Program-made: the position numbers and the translations under genes
Part shown: piece after piece, positions 48,905-61,680 of the stretch
Layout: each line of letters opens with the position of its first letter
Position numbering within the stretch: the first letter of the stretch is position 1
NCBI GenBank assembly: GCA_964006375.1
Contig: OZ023263.1
Span: 138,293,173 to 138,357,172 of the forward strand
Length of the DNA stretch: 64,000 bases
From: Tillus elongatus
Taxonomy: Eukaryota; Arthropoda; Insecta; Coleoptera; Cleridae
Direction: 5' to 3'
The notes under the pieces: generated by a model
Seen by the model: the letters and a program-made list of their open reading frames with translations, nothing else
Database searches by the model: none
What the model was told of the DNA's origin: nothing

Positions 48905-50875
48905 CTGGTACCATTGGCAAAACAGCACATACACCATGCTAAGGAAATGGAGCAGGCCCGAGTTATAGAACCGCCCCAAAGCCTTTGGGGCTCTCCAGTA
49001 GTGTTAGTTAAAAAGAAAGATGGCTCTAGAAGACTTTGTGTAGATTATCGCCGGTTGAATGATGTCACTAAGAAAGACAGTATCCACTTCCCAGAATTGA
49101 CGATACACTTGATACACTGACAGGCGCAAGATGTTTTTCAACATTGGACATGAAAAGTGGCTACTGGCAAGTCGTGATTGAACCAAGGCAAAAAAAGATT
49201 GTGTTTACCACTGGTAGTAGACTGTGGCAGTTCAACGTCATACCGTTTGGTTACTGTAATGGTCCAGCCGCGTTTGGGCCTCTAATGGAGACGGTTCTAA
49301 AACGTATACATTGGAAGACCTGCCTCGTATACCTAGATGACGTAACTATCTTAGGAAAGTCGTTCAAAGATCACATAAAGAATGTCGAACAAGTATTTAA
49401 GAAACTACAGAGAGCCAATTTGAAATTGAATCCGCAGAAAAGCTGTATTTTTCAAAAAGCAGTCAAGTATTAAGGTCACATTATCACCCTAGATGGAGTC
49501 AAAACCGACGCAGAAAAGACAGACTGTATTATGAACTGGGGCATTCCAATAGATATACATCAGCTACGAAGTTTTCTAGGCTCTGCACGTATTACCGCTG
49601 TTTTGTAAAGGGGTTTGGTCACCTCGCCAAACTCTTGCATAAACGGACAGAAGAAAAGACACGCTCCATGTGAACCAATGATTGCCAAAAAGCATTCGAA
49701 ACACTAAAACAGGCTCTTTGTTTATCCACGATTCTGACAGCCCCAGACTGGTCACCGGTTTATTGTGGACACAGATGCGAACAATTTTGGCATTGGAGGA
49801 GTTCTTTCGCAGGAACAGGGAGCCCAAGAGAAGGTTGTAGTGTATTTTAGTAAATCGCTGTCTAAATCAGGAAAGAACTATTGCGTGACGAGAAAGGAAC
49901 TTCTAGCCATTATCAAGATGTTGGAGCATTATCACAAATATCCCTATGGTCAAGAATTTCTCCTGAGAACCGACCACGCTTCCCTACGCTGGATTCTCCA
50001 GTTAAAAAACCCAGAGTGACAGAGTGCGATGTGGCTTGAACGCTTTTAGGAGTACAGTTTCACTATCGATCACCGCCTTGGACGACAGCACGACGGTAAT
50101 GCCGACGCCATATCTAGTAAACCTTGCACACCAAAATGGAAGCATTGCATCTATGCCGAAAATAAAGAAGGACTGAATCTTGAATTGTGTATGAGGACAA
50201 CAGTGCAACCAGTTAACCGATGGGACCCGCAGAGGTTAATAGAGGACCAAAAAGGAGACCCTGATATCCTGCCAGTCTACAGATGGAAGGAGACTTGCCA
50301 CCAAAAAACGGTGGAAAAATTTGATGCTACATTCGAGTCCTATTTAAGAACATTTGTCAATGAACACTAAACGGATTGGGACAGGCATATTCCACTATTT
50401 ATCCTGGCATACCGCTCGGTCGTACACGAGACTACCGGATATACCTCAGCCAGTGTGGTTTTTGGGCGAGAGTTAGTCTTTCTGATCTCATATTTGGAAA
50501 ACCCACAGATGTTCAACGTTCAACTGATGAATACATCACAGATTTGGAAAGAAGAATGGAGTCCATCCATTCTGCAATCAGAATGCATATACGAGTAGAA
50601 AGCGACCGCATGAAGGCCCGTTATGACATGCGAGCCAGTTCAGCTGGTTTTAAAGAAGAAGATCGGGTGTAGTTCCACAATCCAGTACGAGTCAACGACG
50701 GTTACCAAAACTACAGAAATTATGGGAAGGTCCGTATAAGGTGGCCAGAAAGAACCAATGACTTTGTCTATCGCATTCGCAGAGGGGCCCAAAGAGCAAG
50801 ATGAAGGTGGTCTTACGCCATACCAAGAAACGTCACTTACAAATACTGGCTTACGATTAGTATATCACTTTGAAA
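48905..50875 (+). pseudogene. gypsy reverse transcriptase, RNase H and deleted integrase
   Basis: RT: WGSPVVLVKKKDGSRRLCVD, TLDMKSGYWQV, FNVIPFGYCNGPAAF and VYLDDVTILGKS (YLDD catalytic box intact). RNase H: VDTDANNFGIGGVLS, TRKELLAI and RTDHASLRWI keep the acidic residues. A chromodomain-less tail includes FHNPVRVNDG and, in another frame, LWEGPYKV, the GPY-type motif. The integrase zinc-binding N-terminus and first catalytic acids are gone: KGDPDILPVYRWKE is followed directly by EKFDATFESYLRTFVNEH. Stops lie at 49,471, 50,018, 50,048 and 50,368 and several frameshifts occur. The RT N-terminus was separated from its linker by foldback element A. Confidence 0.85.
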
Positions 50876-50880
50876 GCTAA

Positions 50881-51373
<493 letters not shown>

Positions 51374-51432
<59 letters not shown>

Positions 51433-51485
51433 CGCGCGTGCACGTGCGTGGGTGCGTGCGTGTGTGCGTGCGTGCGCGCGCGTGC

Positions 51486-51516
<31 letters not shown>

Positions 51517-51527
51517 TGTGTGTGTGT
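51374..51527. repeat. (GT)n-(GC)n-(GT)n alternating tract
   Basis: GT repeats, a CG-rich alternating block (51,429-51,500) and GT repeats again: ~150 bp of almost perfectly alternating purine-pyrimidine DNA, a strong candidate for Z-DNA. Reading frames of C and V residues through it are artefacts. Confidence 0.95.
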
Positions 51528-52499
<972 letters not shown>

Positions 52500-52513
52500 G
52501 CTTTATGCAATAA

Positions 52514-52625
52514 TCCCCTGAAGCGGTTGATGTGCCACACAAAAAGGTAAGTGTTATTAATCTACTATCTCCTGAAGCGGTGGATGTGCCACACAAAAAG
52601 GTAAGTGTTATTAATCTACTCACAG
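52514..52625 (+). repeat. 54-bp tandem duplication carrying a splice-donor-like site
   Basis: CCTGAAGCGGTTGATGTGCC, ACACAAAAAGGTAAGTGTTA and TTAATCTACT occur at 52,517 and again from 52,571, with one difference (GGTTG / GGTGG). AAAAAG|GTAAGT is a strong 5' splice-site consensus, and the bases before it can be read as an open frame (PEAVDVPHKK). Whether it is used is unknown. Confidence 0.85.
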
Positions 52626-52941
52626 TTTTTCTCTGCTACTTGTTCTTCCCTGAGTTGTTGTCGTGTTGTTAGATTGAACTGTCAAACCTCTTGATTATTC
52701 TCTTGAACTTTCTGCTTTTCAAAACCTTGTTCCAAACTAAAGAAAAATCTTCCTAGTTCCAATTTGTTTCTAATCCCATTCTGATATTAATTTTTCTTAT
52801 CCCTTTTTATTTATCTCTCCTGGCGACCGTAACTAATTAAAATTTTGCCATTGGCCACCTTCAAAAATCTTTCATCAAACAAATTTTCATACAATAATCC
52901 TGTTCATTATTTTCGCGGATACCTAATTTTTAATTGTTGTG
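52626..52941. other. Pyrimidine-rich unassigned sequence
   Basis: No gene. CTGGCGACCGTAAC (52,819) resembles a gypsy-type primer-binding site, but no LTR edge lies beside it. Confidence 0.4.
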
Positions 52942-52999
52942 TTTTTTTTCAACAACACACCACGAGGGCTTACAGCCCAAATACTATCGTACCGTGGGT

Positions 53000-55910
53000 G
53001 TCGACAAGGAGGAAAGTGGCAACTTGTTAATTCTGGACTTAAAGGTTTGGAGGTTCGGGGGAAAGGAAAAACATGTGCCGGCAAGGAATTACACAACTTT
53101 GAAGTCCTCGGGACAAAAGAGCGGGCATAACAATATGTTCTATGTCTGGTGACCTGGACAGTAAAAGGGTGCATTCGCTCTGTTCCCCTGGTAGATCTGT
53201 TGGGGCAGCAGGTGGAGGAACTATGGAAGAAAGCTCCTCTGAGCAGTGCCCGTGCAGATATCTATAAAAGAGAGAGAGAGGTCACCAACGGCACGTCGGT
53301 AGGCAAGAGATGGAAGCCTTTGGGTGAGGGTAGGGTCACCAATGAGACGTATAGCTCTCTTCTGAATGGAGTCCAGGATAGCGAGTGTAGAAGCGGCAGC
53401 AGCACCCCAGATGTGGGAGCAGTATTCGAGGTTTGGTCTTATTTGCGAAGTATATAAGGTATAGAGAATAGCTGGTGAAAAGTATTTGCGAGCCCGGAAG
53501 AGGAAACCTAATTTCTTAACAGCCGCTTATGCAATTGATGTGACATGTTGGTGCCAATTGAGATTTCGATCCACAGAAATGCCAACAAGTGAAAAGTACT
53601 CATTACTTTGAATAACTTGGTTCTTTATTGTGATGGGTCTAGGGCTGGTGTATCTCTTGAGAAAGAAAGCAAGACTGTGATTTGGTGGGGTTGAATTGTA
53701 CAAGATTTCTACTTCCCCAGTCTAATATTTTTTGGAGATCCACGGAGACAGAACCCTCCATGAGTCTGCGATCCTCATCTAATTGGACTAAAGAGACAGG
53801 CTTAGAATATTGTATATTTGAGTGGAGGGTGCTGTCGTCCGCGTAACTGTGAACTGGGTTGGAATTGATAGAGGGGAGGTCATTGATGTGGAGAAGAAAC
53901 AAAGTAGGGGCTAAAGCTGAACCTTGAGGAACTCTTGTATTAATTGGATACAGTTCAGAAGAATGGCCATCCACGACAACAGAAATGCTCCGGTTGGAGA
54001 GGAAATTTGGTGTCCACGTACAGAGTTTTGGTGGTAGGCCATAGGCCGGTAGTTTATTAAGCAGCGCTGCGTGCCAGACCTGGTCCAATGCTTTGCATAT
54101 GTCTAGAGCGACAATCTGGGATTCACCGTGTAATTCCACAGATTTGTTCCAAGAATGGGTGACAAAGGAAAGGAGGTCGGCAGTTGATCTGCGCTGACGG
54201 AATCCATACTGCCTGTCGTGGATTAGACTGTGTTTTTCAAGAAATTTTAGTAATTCGGTGTTTATATACTTTTCCATTATTTTAGAGACGACTGAAAGGA
54301 GATAAATAGGCATGTAGTTGCTAGGAAGCGCTTTCGATTCTTTCTTGAGGACGGGTTGTACTCGAGCAGTTTTCCAGTTACTAGGGAACATGCTTCTATT
54401 GTAAGATGTCTGAAACAGACGAGTCAGGACAGGAGGAAGTTCTGGTGCGCATTTTTTGAGAACAATTGCTGGGATCTCGTCAAGGCCAGAGACGCTTTCC
54501 TGGTATTGAGAGAAGAGACCATTTTTCGTACCTTTTTAGTTTTGAAAGTGATCTCGTCAAGGCCAGAGGTTTTCCTGGTATTAAGAGAAGAGAGCATCTT
54601 TCGTACCTATTTAGTTTTGAAAATGATTTCCGTCATTTTATGCGCGACATTGGGAACTGTTGGTGGTTGAACATTTGGAGGTGGGTTGAGAGTAGAATCG
54701 CCGGCGAACAACGAGGCAAAAAGTTCAGCCTTGCCCAGGGCATTAGAAACAATTTCATCCCCTAAGACAAGAGGTGGGAACGTGCTCTTGCAGAAATTAT
54801 TCCCAATAGATTTAGCAAGAGTCCAGAAGGGTTTGCTGCCGCTGGAGCTTAAGAGGATTTTGTTTTGAATGTGGTTATTAAACGAGTTTTTTGCCCTAGA
54901 AAGAATGCGGACATAGCGGTTTCTTACGTCGTTAAAGGCTTGACGGTTTTCTTGGCTGGGATTGTGTAGAAGCTTTTTGTGAGCTTTGACCTTTTCAAGC
55001 CTGGCCTTGTCACAGGATTTAGAGAACCAGGGCTTTTGAGTGGCTGCAGATGTTTTCTGTGTACGTGGAATAAATAATTCCATCTCAGCTTGGATAATTT
55101 TGGTGACGTTTTGTGAGATATAAGAGGGGTCAGGATGAGAGAAGCAGACAGACGCCCATGGAAATGAGAAAAAGTAATCTCGCATTTCATCCCAGTTCGC
55201 GGAGTTGTAGTGCCAAACGATACGTGGGTGTGATGACTGTGTGACCTCGGGTTGCATTGCACAGGAAGCAGTGACCATGCCGTGGTCTGAGCGACCCAGG
55301 GGGCGGTGACTGATATCTTATAGTAGTCAGAAGGAGATCCAAGGTATTTGAGCTGTGTGTTGGGATGCGAGGAAGGTAAGTAGGTTGCTGAACCATATTG
55401 GCTAACGAATTGCTGACTGCAAAGGCCCCCGCTTCTCTTCCTTGTGGATCGGTTTTTGAAGATCCTAGCCATTCCTTATTATGGACATTGAAGTCACCAA
55501 GAATAGTGACCTCTGAGGAAGGATATTCAGAAATCAGATGGTAGGTTTTTTCAGAAAGGTAGTCAAAGATCTGGACAAACTTGTTGTGAGAAGGTGACCG
55601 GTAAATGCAACAGATGAATTTAGTTGCAGCCCTGGGAGAGAGTTTTATCCATAGTATGTCTTTTCTTTCAGCTTCTAAAGTGGGGAGTCTGGTGCAGGGT
55701 AGATTGCTACGGACGTACGCGCACACGCCTCCATGCGATCTAAAGGAAGTAAGGAGCTCATACCCCGGGAAATGAAGGTGATTAGTGGCTGTTTTGTCAC
55801 TGACTTGAGTTTCGGTGAGGAAGAGGAGTTGGGGCTTATTAGCCTGGAGGAAATAGTGGACGGGGTTCAGGTTAGAATTTAGGCCACATATATTTGCGAA
55901 GGATATGTTA
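53000..55910 (-). pseudogene. Broken endonuclease-RT ORF of LINE copy 2
   Basis: Read 5' to 3' on the minus strand: endonuclease (about 55,900-55,290) with GDFNVHNKEW; a deletion/shift near 55,325 just before RSDHGMV; the region to RT in another frame (55,278-54,607); a duplicated segment at 54,474-54,625; RT (54,391-53,639) with LDICKALDQVWHA (the usual D-x-x-x-A-F-D changed to A-L-D) and YADDSTLHS intact; then the C-terminal domain to PRTSKLCNSLPAHVF (about 53,100). The pieces match copy 1 in order, so this is one disabled gene. Confidence 0.9.
54474..54625. repeat. 76-bp tandem duplication inside LINE copy 2
   Basis: ATCTCGTCAAGGCCAGAG begins at 54,474 and again at 54,550; each is followed by TTTCCTGGTATT-AGAGAAGA and TTTTAGTTTTGAAA-type text. 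LINE copy 1 has one copy. It lies at the start of the RT domain. Confidence 0.9.
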
Positions 55911-55993
55911 AATCTTGGTGCTGGCGCCCCCTGTACACCCCTCTCCCGGAGATCCGAATGGAGGGGTATTTTACCTCCGGAATCTTTGGTGCA

Positions 55994-56377
55994 AGGAGGC
56001 CTTTGACTTTACATTGATTAATTACTTAACCTATATACGACATCTGCTTTGCAAATTGACATCTGTTACTAAGTGAAAACATCTGATCTATGGCTAGGTT
56101 ATGACATCTTAACATTCTTAATTCTAATAAACAATAACATCTTAAACTACCTAAAAACTACTTATACAGTTCGTATTGTCTAATGTTTACATTTTCTTGC
56201 TTTAGAGTCTTTCTTCCTTATTTTTCCGCACTAAGTTATATCATTTTCCTGCAGTCTTTTCTGTCCTGGATATAACTTTCACTACGTATAAACCTTTTAC
56301 TGCTATAAACTAATTTACAATTATTATACTCTTGTCTTACCTTCTTTAATCCATACATACATCATATTTGGGAATCA
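55994..56377. other. Unassigned pyrimidine-rich sequence
   Basis: Nothing recognisable. Confidence 0.45.
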
Positions 56378-56625
56378 ATCCTGACTTAGATTTTAATTTT
56401 TATACCAGGTCTTATAATATGCCTGTAAAGTGGTTATTTTTATTTTCTCCCTGTCATGATAATCATTCACTGCCTAGACATTGTATACATCAAAGAGTAG
56501 GTTTGTTTTCATATTGAATTTTGTTAGTCTTTATATGGATTGTTTTAGAGTATTTTGCGGGCTTGTATGTTGTTGTACGTGTGGATATTTTCACTGTTAC
56601 CTTCCCCTTATAGATACCACATCAA
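56378..56625 (+). repeat. Family D repeat
   Basis: GCCTGTAAAGTGGTTATTTT, CTCCCTGTCATGATAATCAT, CATTGTATACATCAAAGAGT and TTTTCACTGTTACCTTCCCC match 63,170-63,385 almost exactly. Possibly an LTR of a third element family. Confidence 0.65.
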
Positions 56626-56833
56626 ATTCCCCAGTAACAAATTTAGAACGCTTTAGAAGTTTCCCTTCTGAAGCTTGTAATTTTTTTTTCAATGCTTCAA
56701 GTTAGAAACAAAAAAATATTACAAAAATTGACCACTTTTTGGTTGTTTTCAAAATTTTAGATTGTTAGTTATATACTTATTTATAGCAATCTAGTCGTGT
56801 CTTTTCCTCATTTAATGCTTTATTTGGTATTTC
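56626..56833. other. A+T-rich sequence upstream of the candidate exon
   Basis: Ends in a pyrimidine-rich stretch followed by TTTGGTATTTCAG, a plausible 3' splice site at 56,835. Confidence 0.4.
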
Positions 56834-57054
56834 AGATCTGGAAGAGAGTGACTACAATTCCCGTTGCAAGTTATGCTGTGGAGTCACGTCTACTGTCCGA
56901 AATATACTTGCTTCAGATGCGAACTGGAGAACTCATACCAGATGCACTTTAGACGAAGGACATTACCGTGCCTACAACTTCCTAAACGCACATCATATGG
57001 CTGTGATAATCAAAGTATATAACGAACAACCAGACATAAAAGTATTTCATGTTT
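56834..57054 (+). CDS. Candidate terminal exon with a zinc-finger-like motif
   Basis: After TATTTGGTATTTCAG an open frame reads LEESDYNSRCKLCCGVTSTV, then NWRTHTRCTLDEGHYRAYNF, and ends KVFHV-stop at 57,054. The pattern C-x2-C ... H-x2-C/H resembles a BED- or C2H2-type zinc-binding unit. The acceptor, frame and stop make a credible last exon. No upstream exon was identified in the window, although a donor-like site lies at 52,550-52,610. It could equally be a transposon-derived fragment. The last ~95 bp are repeated downstream in decayed form. Confidence 0.35.
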
Positions 57055-57300
57055 AGGACACTACCGTGCCTACAATTTCCTAAAATGTACCATATGGCTG
57101 TGATAGTTAAAGTATACAATTATAGACCAGAAGTAAAAGTATTTTATGTTTAGAAGGACACTACTGTGCCTACAAGTTCCTAAAATAATACCATATGGCT
57201 GTGATAATCAAAGTGTATAACGAATAATCAGACATAGAAGTATTTTATGTTTAGAAGGACACTACCGTGCCTACAAATTCCTGCTATTGTCGAATACTGC
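56958..57300 (+). repeat. ~100-bp tandem repeats
   Basis: GGACATTACCGTGCCTACAA-type units start at 56,958, 57,056, 57,156 and 57,257 (periods 98-101). They share CCATATGGCTGTGATAAT, AAAGTATA-AA and AAGTATTTTATGTTTAG. The first unit is open in the exon frame and the later ones carry stops. Confidence 0.9.
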
Positions 57301-57903
57301 TCCTGCTGACATCACTGCTGCATGTTTGCTCCAGTTTGCTGTAATTTCAGTTTTACAAGTGTTCAGTTCTTCAAAGTGTTTATGGCCTTTATCACAGTGC
57401 TCGTGGTGTGTCTAACGCATTGTTTTCGGATTGTGATTACCCATGGCCTGTCTTAGTGATGACTTTTGCCTTTAGTGAAACAGTGCTTCTTTCAACTACA
57501 AAAATTTCACCAGAAACCATCATATCCGTTTGAATCATGACCAACGTAGTGATATTTGTAAATGTTGAGCCGTGGCAAACGTTGATTTTGCATGTAACTA
57601 CAGACATGCTGATCACTGTCAGTCTCACTATGATTGACTGACCTGCATGTATTATGAAAGTGGTCCATGTATTGCATGTTTTGCATGACTTAGTTTATAA
57701 GCTATATTCCCAACCCTGTATTTCCGCTTATTTTTCATTTTTTACCGCATTTCGCTTCTTTTCAGCTTTAACATTTATATTTTCTTGCAACTACTGTGCG
57801 TGCACATAATTATCTACATCATCTTCATTATCTCAATATTCCCTTTATGGGTTTAAATATTTACTGGTTAGCTTCTCCATTTATAAAATTTATTTTCACC
57901 GTT
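57301..57903. other. Unassigned sequence
   Basis: No gene recognised. CTGACATCACTGCTGCATG and a pyrimidine-rich part near 57,720-57,780 have no assignment. Confidence 0.45.
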
Positions 57904-58058
<155 letters not shown>

Positions 58059-58238
58059 CCTTTCTCCTCCTTGATTCAGACGTCTTTATTCAGTAGTTGT
58101 TTATCATACTGAATGTTCCATAATTTTCACAAATTTCATATAATTGACCTTGATATCTATTTACTTCATACTTTGTTTCTTTCTTCTCGTTCGTTGGCAG
58201 CTCTGATCCTCTTATCTTGTTCATTATTTTGCTTCCAG

Positions 58239-58575
58239 TCTGTGTGTGTGTGTTTTGTTTCTTCGGCCTATTTCCGCGACTATGGCCAATCACCGACGCC
58301 AGGGAGCAGTTTCACCTCACTGTCCTGAAAATTTTGCCGAAGGAGGCTAAGGATTTTTAGCGTGCCCAACATCGCATGGACACGAGACCGACGGCTTTAC
58401 GCCCTCTCCGAAGGACGGAACGTGCAGACATTCAACTTGCTCAAATACAATGCCAGAACCTCGGTTGATGTTAATGTTACAGTTTGTACTGAAAAAGTGA
58501 AGGAGTACCCTGGAATCTAACCCAGTACTCTTCGGTTCAGAGACACACGTTCTTACCCCTGAACCACCAAGGTTC
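58239..58575 (-). mobile_element. Full-length SINE, minus strand, with target-site duplication
   Basis: Same family as 22,204-22,556, reversed. The tRNA-like head lies at 58,495-58,575 (B box degraded to GGGTTAGATTCCAGG on the minus strand) and the body at 58,260-58,480. The tail is (AC)n on the minus strand (58,240-58,254). TTGCTTCCAG flanks it at 58,229-58,238 and 58,576-58,585, a 10-bp perfect target-site duplication. Confidence 0.85.
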
Positions 58576-58839
58576 TTGCTTCCAGCCTTTATAATTCTAT
58601 ATGCTTGCTTTCCTAGGCTTTTGCAAATTCTTTGGTTTAAATTTGTCCCCACTACTTCGTTGGTTTCCGATTGTATATTTCTTGTTTGACGTGCAATTCT
58701 ACTGCTTGTTTGTCGTAAGATCCTTCCTCACGCTTGGCTGATTAATAAATTTATTTTCCTCGGTTTTAAATTGGCCTATACTCTTTTTTTCACGCTTGAC
58801 ATTGGCTTTAAATTTTGACGTTGTTATTGTATTTCGAAA

Positions 58840-59560
58840 CAATTTTGGTTGAGTTTTAAGACTTCCCCAGGTCTATTTAGATTGTAATTTTTGAATTTTG
58901 ATACTTATTTGTGTTTCCAATAAAATTTTGGTTGAGTTTTAAGACTTCCCCAGGTCTATTAAGGTTGTAATTTTTGAATTTTGGTGTATTTGTGCTTCCA
59001 ATAAAATTTTGGTTGAGTTTTAAGACTTACCCAGGTCTATTGTTTTAATTTTGCATTTTTATTATCGTTACTTCGAAATAATTTTGGTTGAGTTTTAAGA
59101 CTTCCCCAGGTCTCTTTTTGTTTTAATTTTGAATTTTGGACTGATATTTTTCCTAAACAATATTGGTTCAGTTTATAGACTTGATCCAGGTCTGTTGTAA
59201 TTTTGATTTTTGAATTATCGTATTTCGAAATATTTTTGGTTCAGTTTATAGACTTGATCCAGGTCTGTTGTAATTTTGAATTTTGAATTATCGCATTTCG
59301 AAATATCTTTGGTTAAGTTTATAGACTTGATCCAGATCTGTTGTTTTAATTTTGGATTGATATTTTGCCTATACAACTTTGGTTCAGTTTATAGACTTGA
59401 TCCAGGTCTATTGTTTTAACTTGGAATTTTGATAGTTATTTTGTCGAAATAGTTATGGTTCAGTTTATATACTTAATCCAGGTCTATTGTAATTTTGAAT
59501 TTGGAATTATCATATTTCGAAACATTTGTGGTTCAGTTTATAGACTTGATTCAGGTCTGT
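58840..59560. repeat. Ten 70-85-bp tandem repeats in the LTR2 element
   Basis: Each unit contains TTTTGGTTGAGTTTTAAGAC or TTGGTTCAGTTTATAGACTT, then CCCAGGTCTATTG or TCCAGGTCTGTTG, then TTTTAATTTTGAATTTTG. They split into an older type (first four) and a newer type (last six). The LTR1 element has only about one related unit (TTATAGACTTG at 15,380). Confidence 0.9.
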
Positions 59561-59569
59561 TTTGTCATT

Positions 59570-60666
59570 CTAGTGCATTGCTGCGTCGTCTCCATATCCG
59601 TGATTTGGTATTCTCCACTGCTCATTATTTTCATCAGACTCCTCTGCCTGCCTTGCATCGTATTCTATGCTAAAATCGTCTTTGCAGGTACCCTCGTTCC
59701 TGTGGCATTTAGACCTATTCGTGCCATCGTTACCACCCTTGTTTTGACGCTTATACCTATTATTTCCTTTACTTTTCCGTTTAAATTTGGCACCCTTATT
59801 CCTGATTTCTTCTAGGCTTGCTTGTTTCTTTTTATTGGTTTTATTCCCCATACTTTGCCTCTCTGCTCTTGTCCATTATTCAAAACATTCTTCCATTTCT
59901 TCTCTGGGTCTTTTATTCCCTAATTCCAGCTTTATATCTGGTGTTTCTCTCAGATTTTCCAACTTTCCATTCGTTTCTCTCAACTTTTGTTCCATTTCGA
60001 TTTCATTCTTATTCATTTTGCGTTAGCTCCTCTTTCTAGCACCTCTCATTCGCTGATTTCTTTCGTTAACTTTCTCTATAATTTTATCCATCGGTTCATT
60101 CGCTCTGATTTTCTGTATTATTATCTTACGTACTACATCCATCTTTGTCTCTACTTTACTTTCAAACGTTCGTACTGCCTCGTTTTTCTCTTCCATCTCC
60201 ATTTCTACATATTTTTTCACTTCTTGTTCACTTTTTTCAAATTTCTCTGTTATTTTAGCATTCATTTCGTTCAGTCGTTCATTCATCAGTTTCATACCTT
60301 CAATCATTTTGAGCCCTTGCTTATCCACTTTTTCTGCTAATTTATCTATTTTCTCATTTATATTTTGCCTCATTTCTTTCATACTTGTTTCCTGTTTTTG
60401 CTCCATTCTGTCCATGTCTTCCTTTGTTACCATACTCTGTTGTGTATGCAATAAATATTGTAACGCAACGTCGTTATTTGGACCAGTTTGTCTTTTTCTT
60501 GTTCTTTTTCACCTTCTTCGCTTCTAATATTCTCCATTTCATCCACATTTATGCTTTCGTGTGACATTACTTCCATTGTATTTTCTTCTATTTTCCCTTG
60601 GGCGTATATTTCTCGTTCTTCGACATTTTCCCCCTTTTCTTCTTGAGGTACTTGTGCCATTTCCAT
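59570..60666 (-). pseudogene. Coiled-coil gag-like ORF of the LTR2 element, frameshifted
   Basis: Three overlapping frames give the same architecture as 15,490-16,784: an acidic N-terminus (EEREIYAQGKIEENTMEV), a long charged helix (NINEKIDKLAEKVDKQGLK; MDVVRKIIIQKIRANE, nearly identical to the LTR1 copy), then MEQKLRETNGKLENLRETPD and a basic tail (SKGNNRYKRQNKGGNDGTNR). Frameshifts near 60,440 and 60,020, and at ~59,870, break it. Conservation of the helix between two elements with different LTRs suggests the protein was under selection. No nucleic-acid-binding zinc motif is seen. Confidence 0.65.
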
Positions 60667-60830
60667 TTCCTGTTGTTCATGTTCCTGTCGTCTCCCCTGT
60701 CCTGTCTGTCCTTTGCCGTGGTTGGTTTCCTTCCCCTAGGCATTTTCCCCTGACTTTCTTATTACGTTCGGTTTATTTTGTTTACTTATTTTACCCGTGG
60801 ACCATAGGAGCCCCACGTTCAGGCGACAAT

Positions 60831-61604
60831 TGAAATTGAGTAGGTTATGCTATAGTTTTTTTAGTTATATTAGCAACGAATCATCCCACGATTGGGTGTC
60901 ACTTGAAATTAAAGTGTTTCAATGGGAGTTTTAAATTTTAATCTAAACTAGAACAGTATATGTTTTACTTAGGTTTTAATATAATGAATGGTTTATTAAA
61001 ATACTTGTTTAAATAATATTTGTAATAATTGACAATAGATTTGGTTCTTTTTTTATGTTAATTTTAAAGTATTTTAGCTTTTTAAGTTTTATTTACCTGT
61101 AAAAGTTTAGTGAAATGTTGTTAAAATGTGTTTATTAAAGATATGTGTATTTAAATTACACTTTGGTGTATTCAATGTCTTTTTATTGCTGCATGCGACA
61201 TAAAAATTTGATAGCATGAATAAATTGAACTTTCAAAACAGGGAGCTTATTAAGCTAGTGGGTTCATGTCCCCTAAAATTTTTTATTATTTCAAATGTAT
61301 GATTAAATTTTGAAAAAAAAAAACCGGACTCCTTTTTTTAATTCACAAATTCGTAATATGTTTTTCTTTCTTTTTTAAATTTTGCAGATACTACCCCTTC
61401 TGATATTATTTGTTTTTCCCAAGTACTTATATATGTACAAACCAAAATAAAGCAAGGATTTTAAATGAACACAAAACTTGAATATTTATTAAAATTAAAA
61501 CAGATGACAAAAGCCTAATACTACTTACTATTTATAATGTACTTTTTTGCTGAATTTAAAGCTTTTTCTTTTTAAACAATGACAACTTACTTAATTTTTA
61601 AAAT

Positions 61605-61680
<76 letters not shown>

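Larger units (their letters stand above)
40983..50880 (+). mobile_element. Degenerate Ty3/gypsy retrotransposon with two nested insertions
   Basis: Collinear remnants of gag (40,983-41,445), protease and linker (44,800-45,727), and RT-RNase H-integrase (48,905-50,875) form one element in the canonical gypsy order. A LINE (41,744-44,775) and foldback element A (45,730-48,902) split it. No flanking LTRs could be recognised at either side. Many stops and frameshifts show it is long dead. Confidence 0.85.
52942..55993 (-). mobile_element. Second LINE copy, same family, disrupted
   Basis: Homologous throughout to 41,744-44,775. The 3' end is on the left: an 8-bp T run (52,942-52,949) is the short A tail, next to CAACAACACACCACGAGGGC. 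The 5' edge (GCCTCCTTG on the minus strand, ~55,993) coincides with that of copy 1. Frameshifts and a 76-bp internal duplication inactivate it. Confidence 0.9.
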
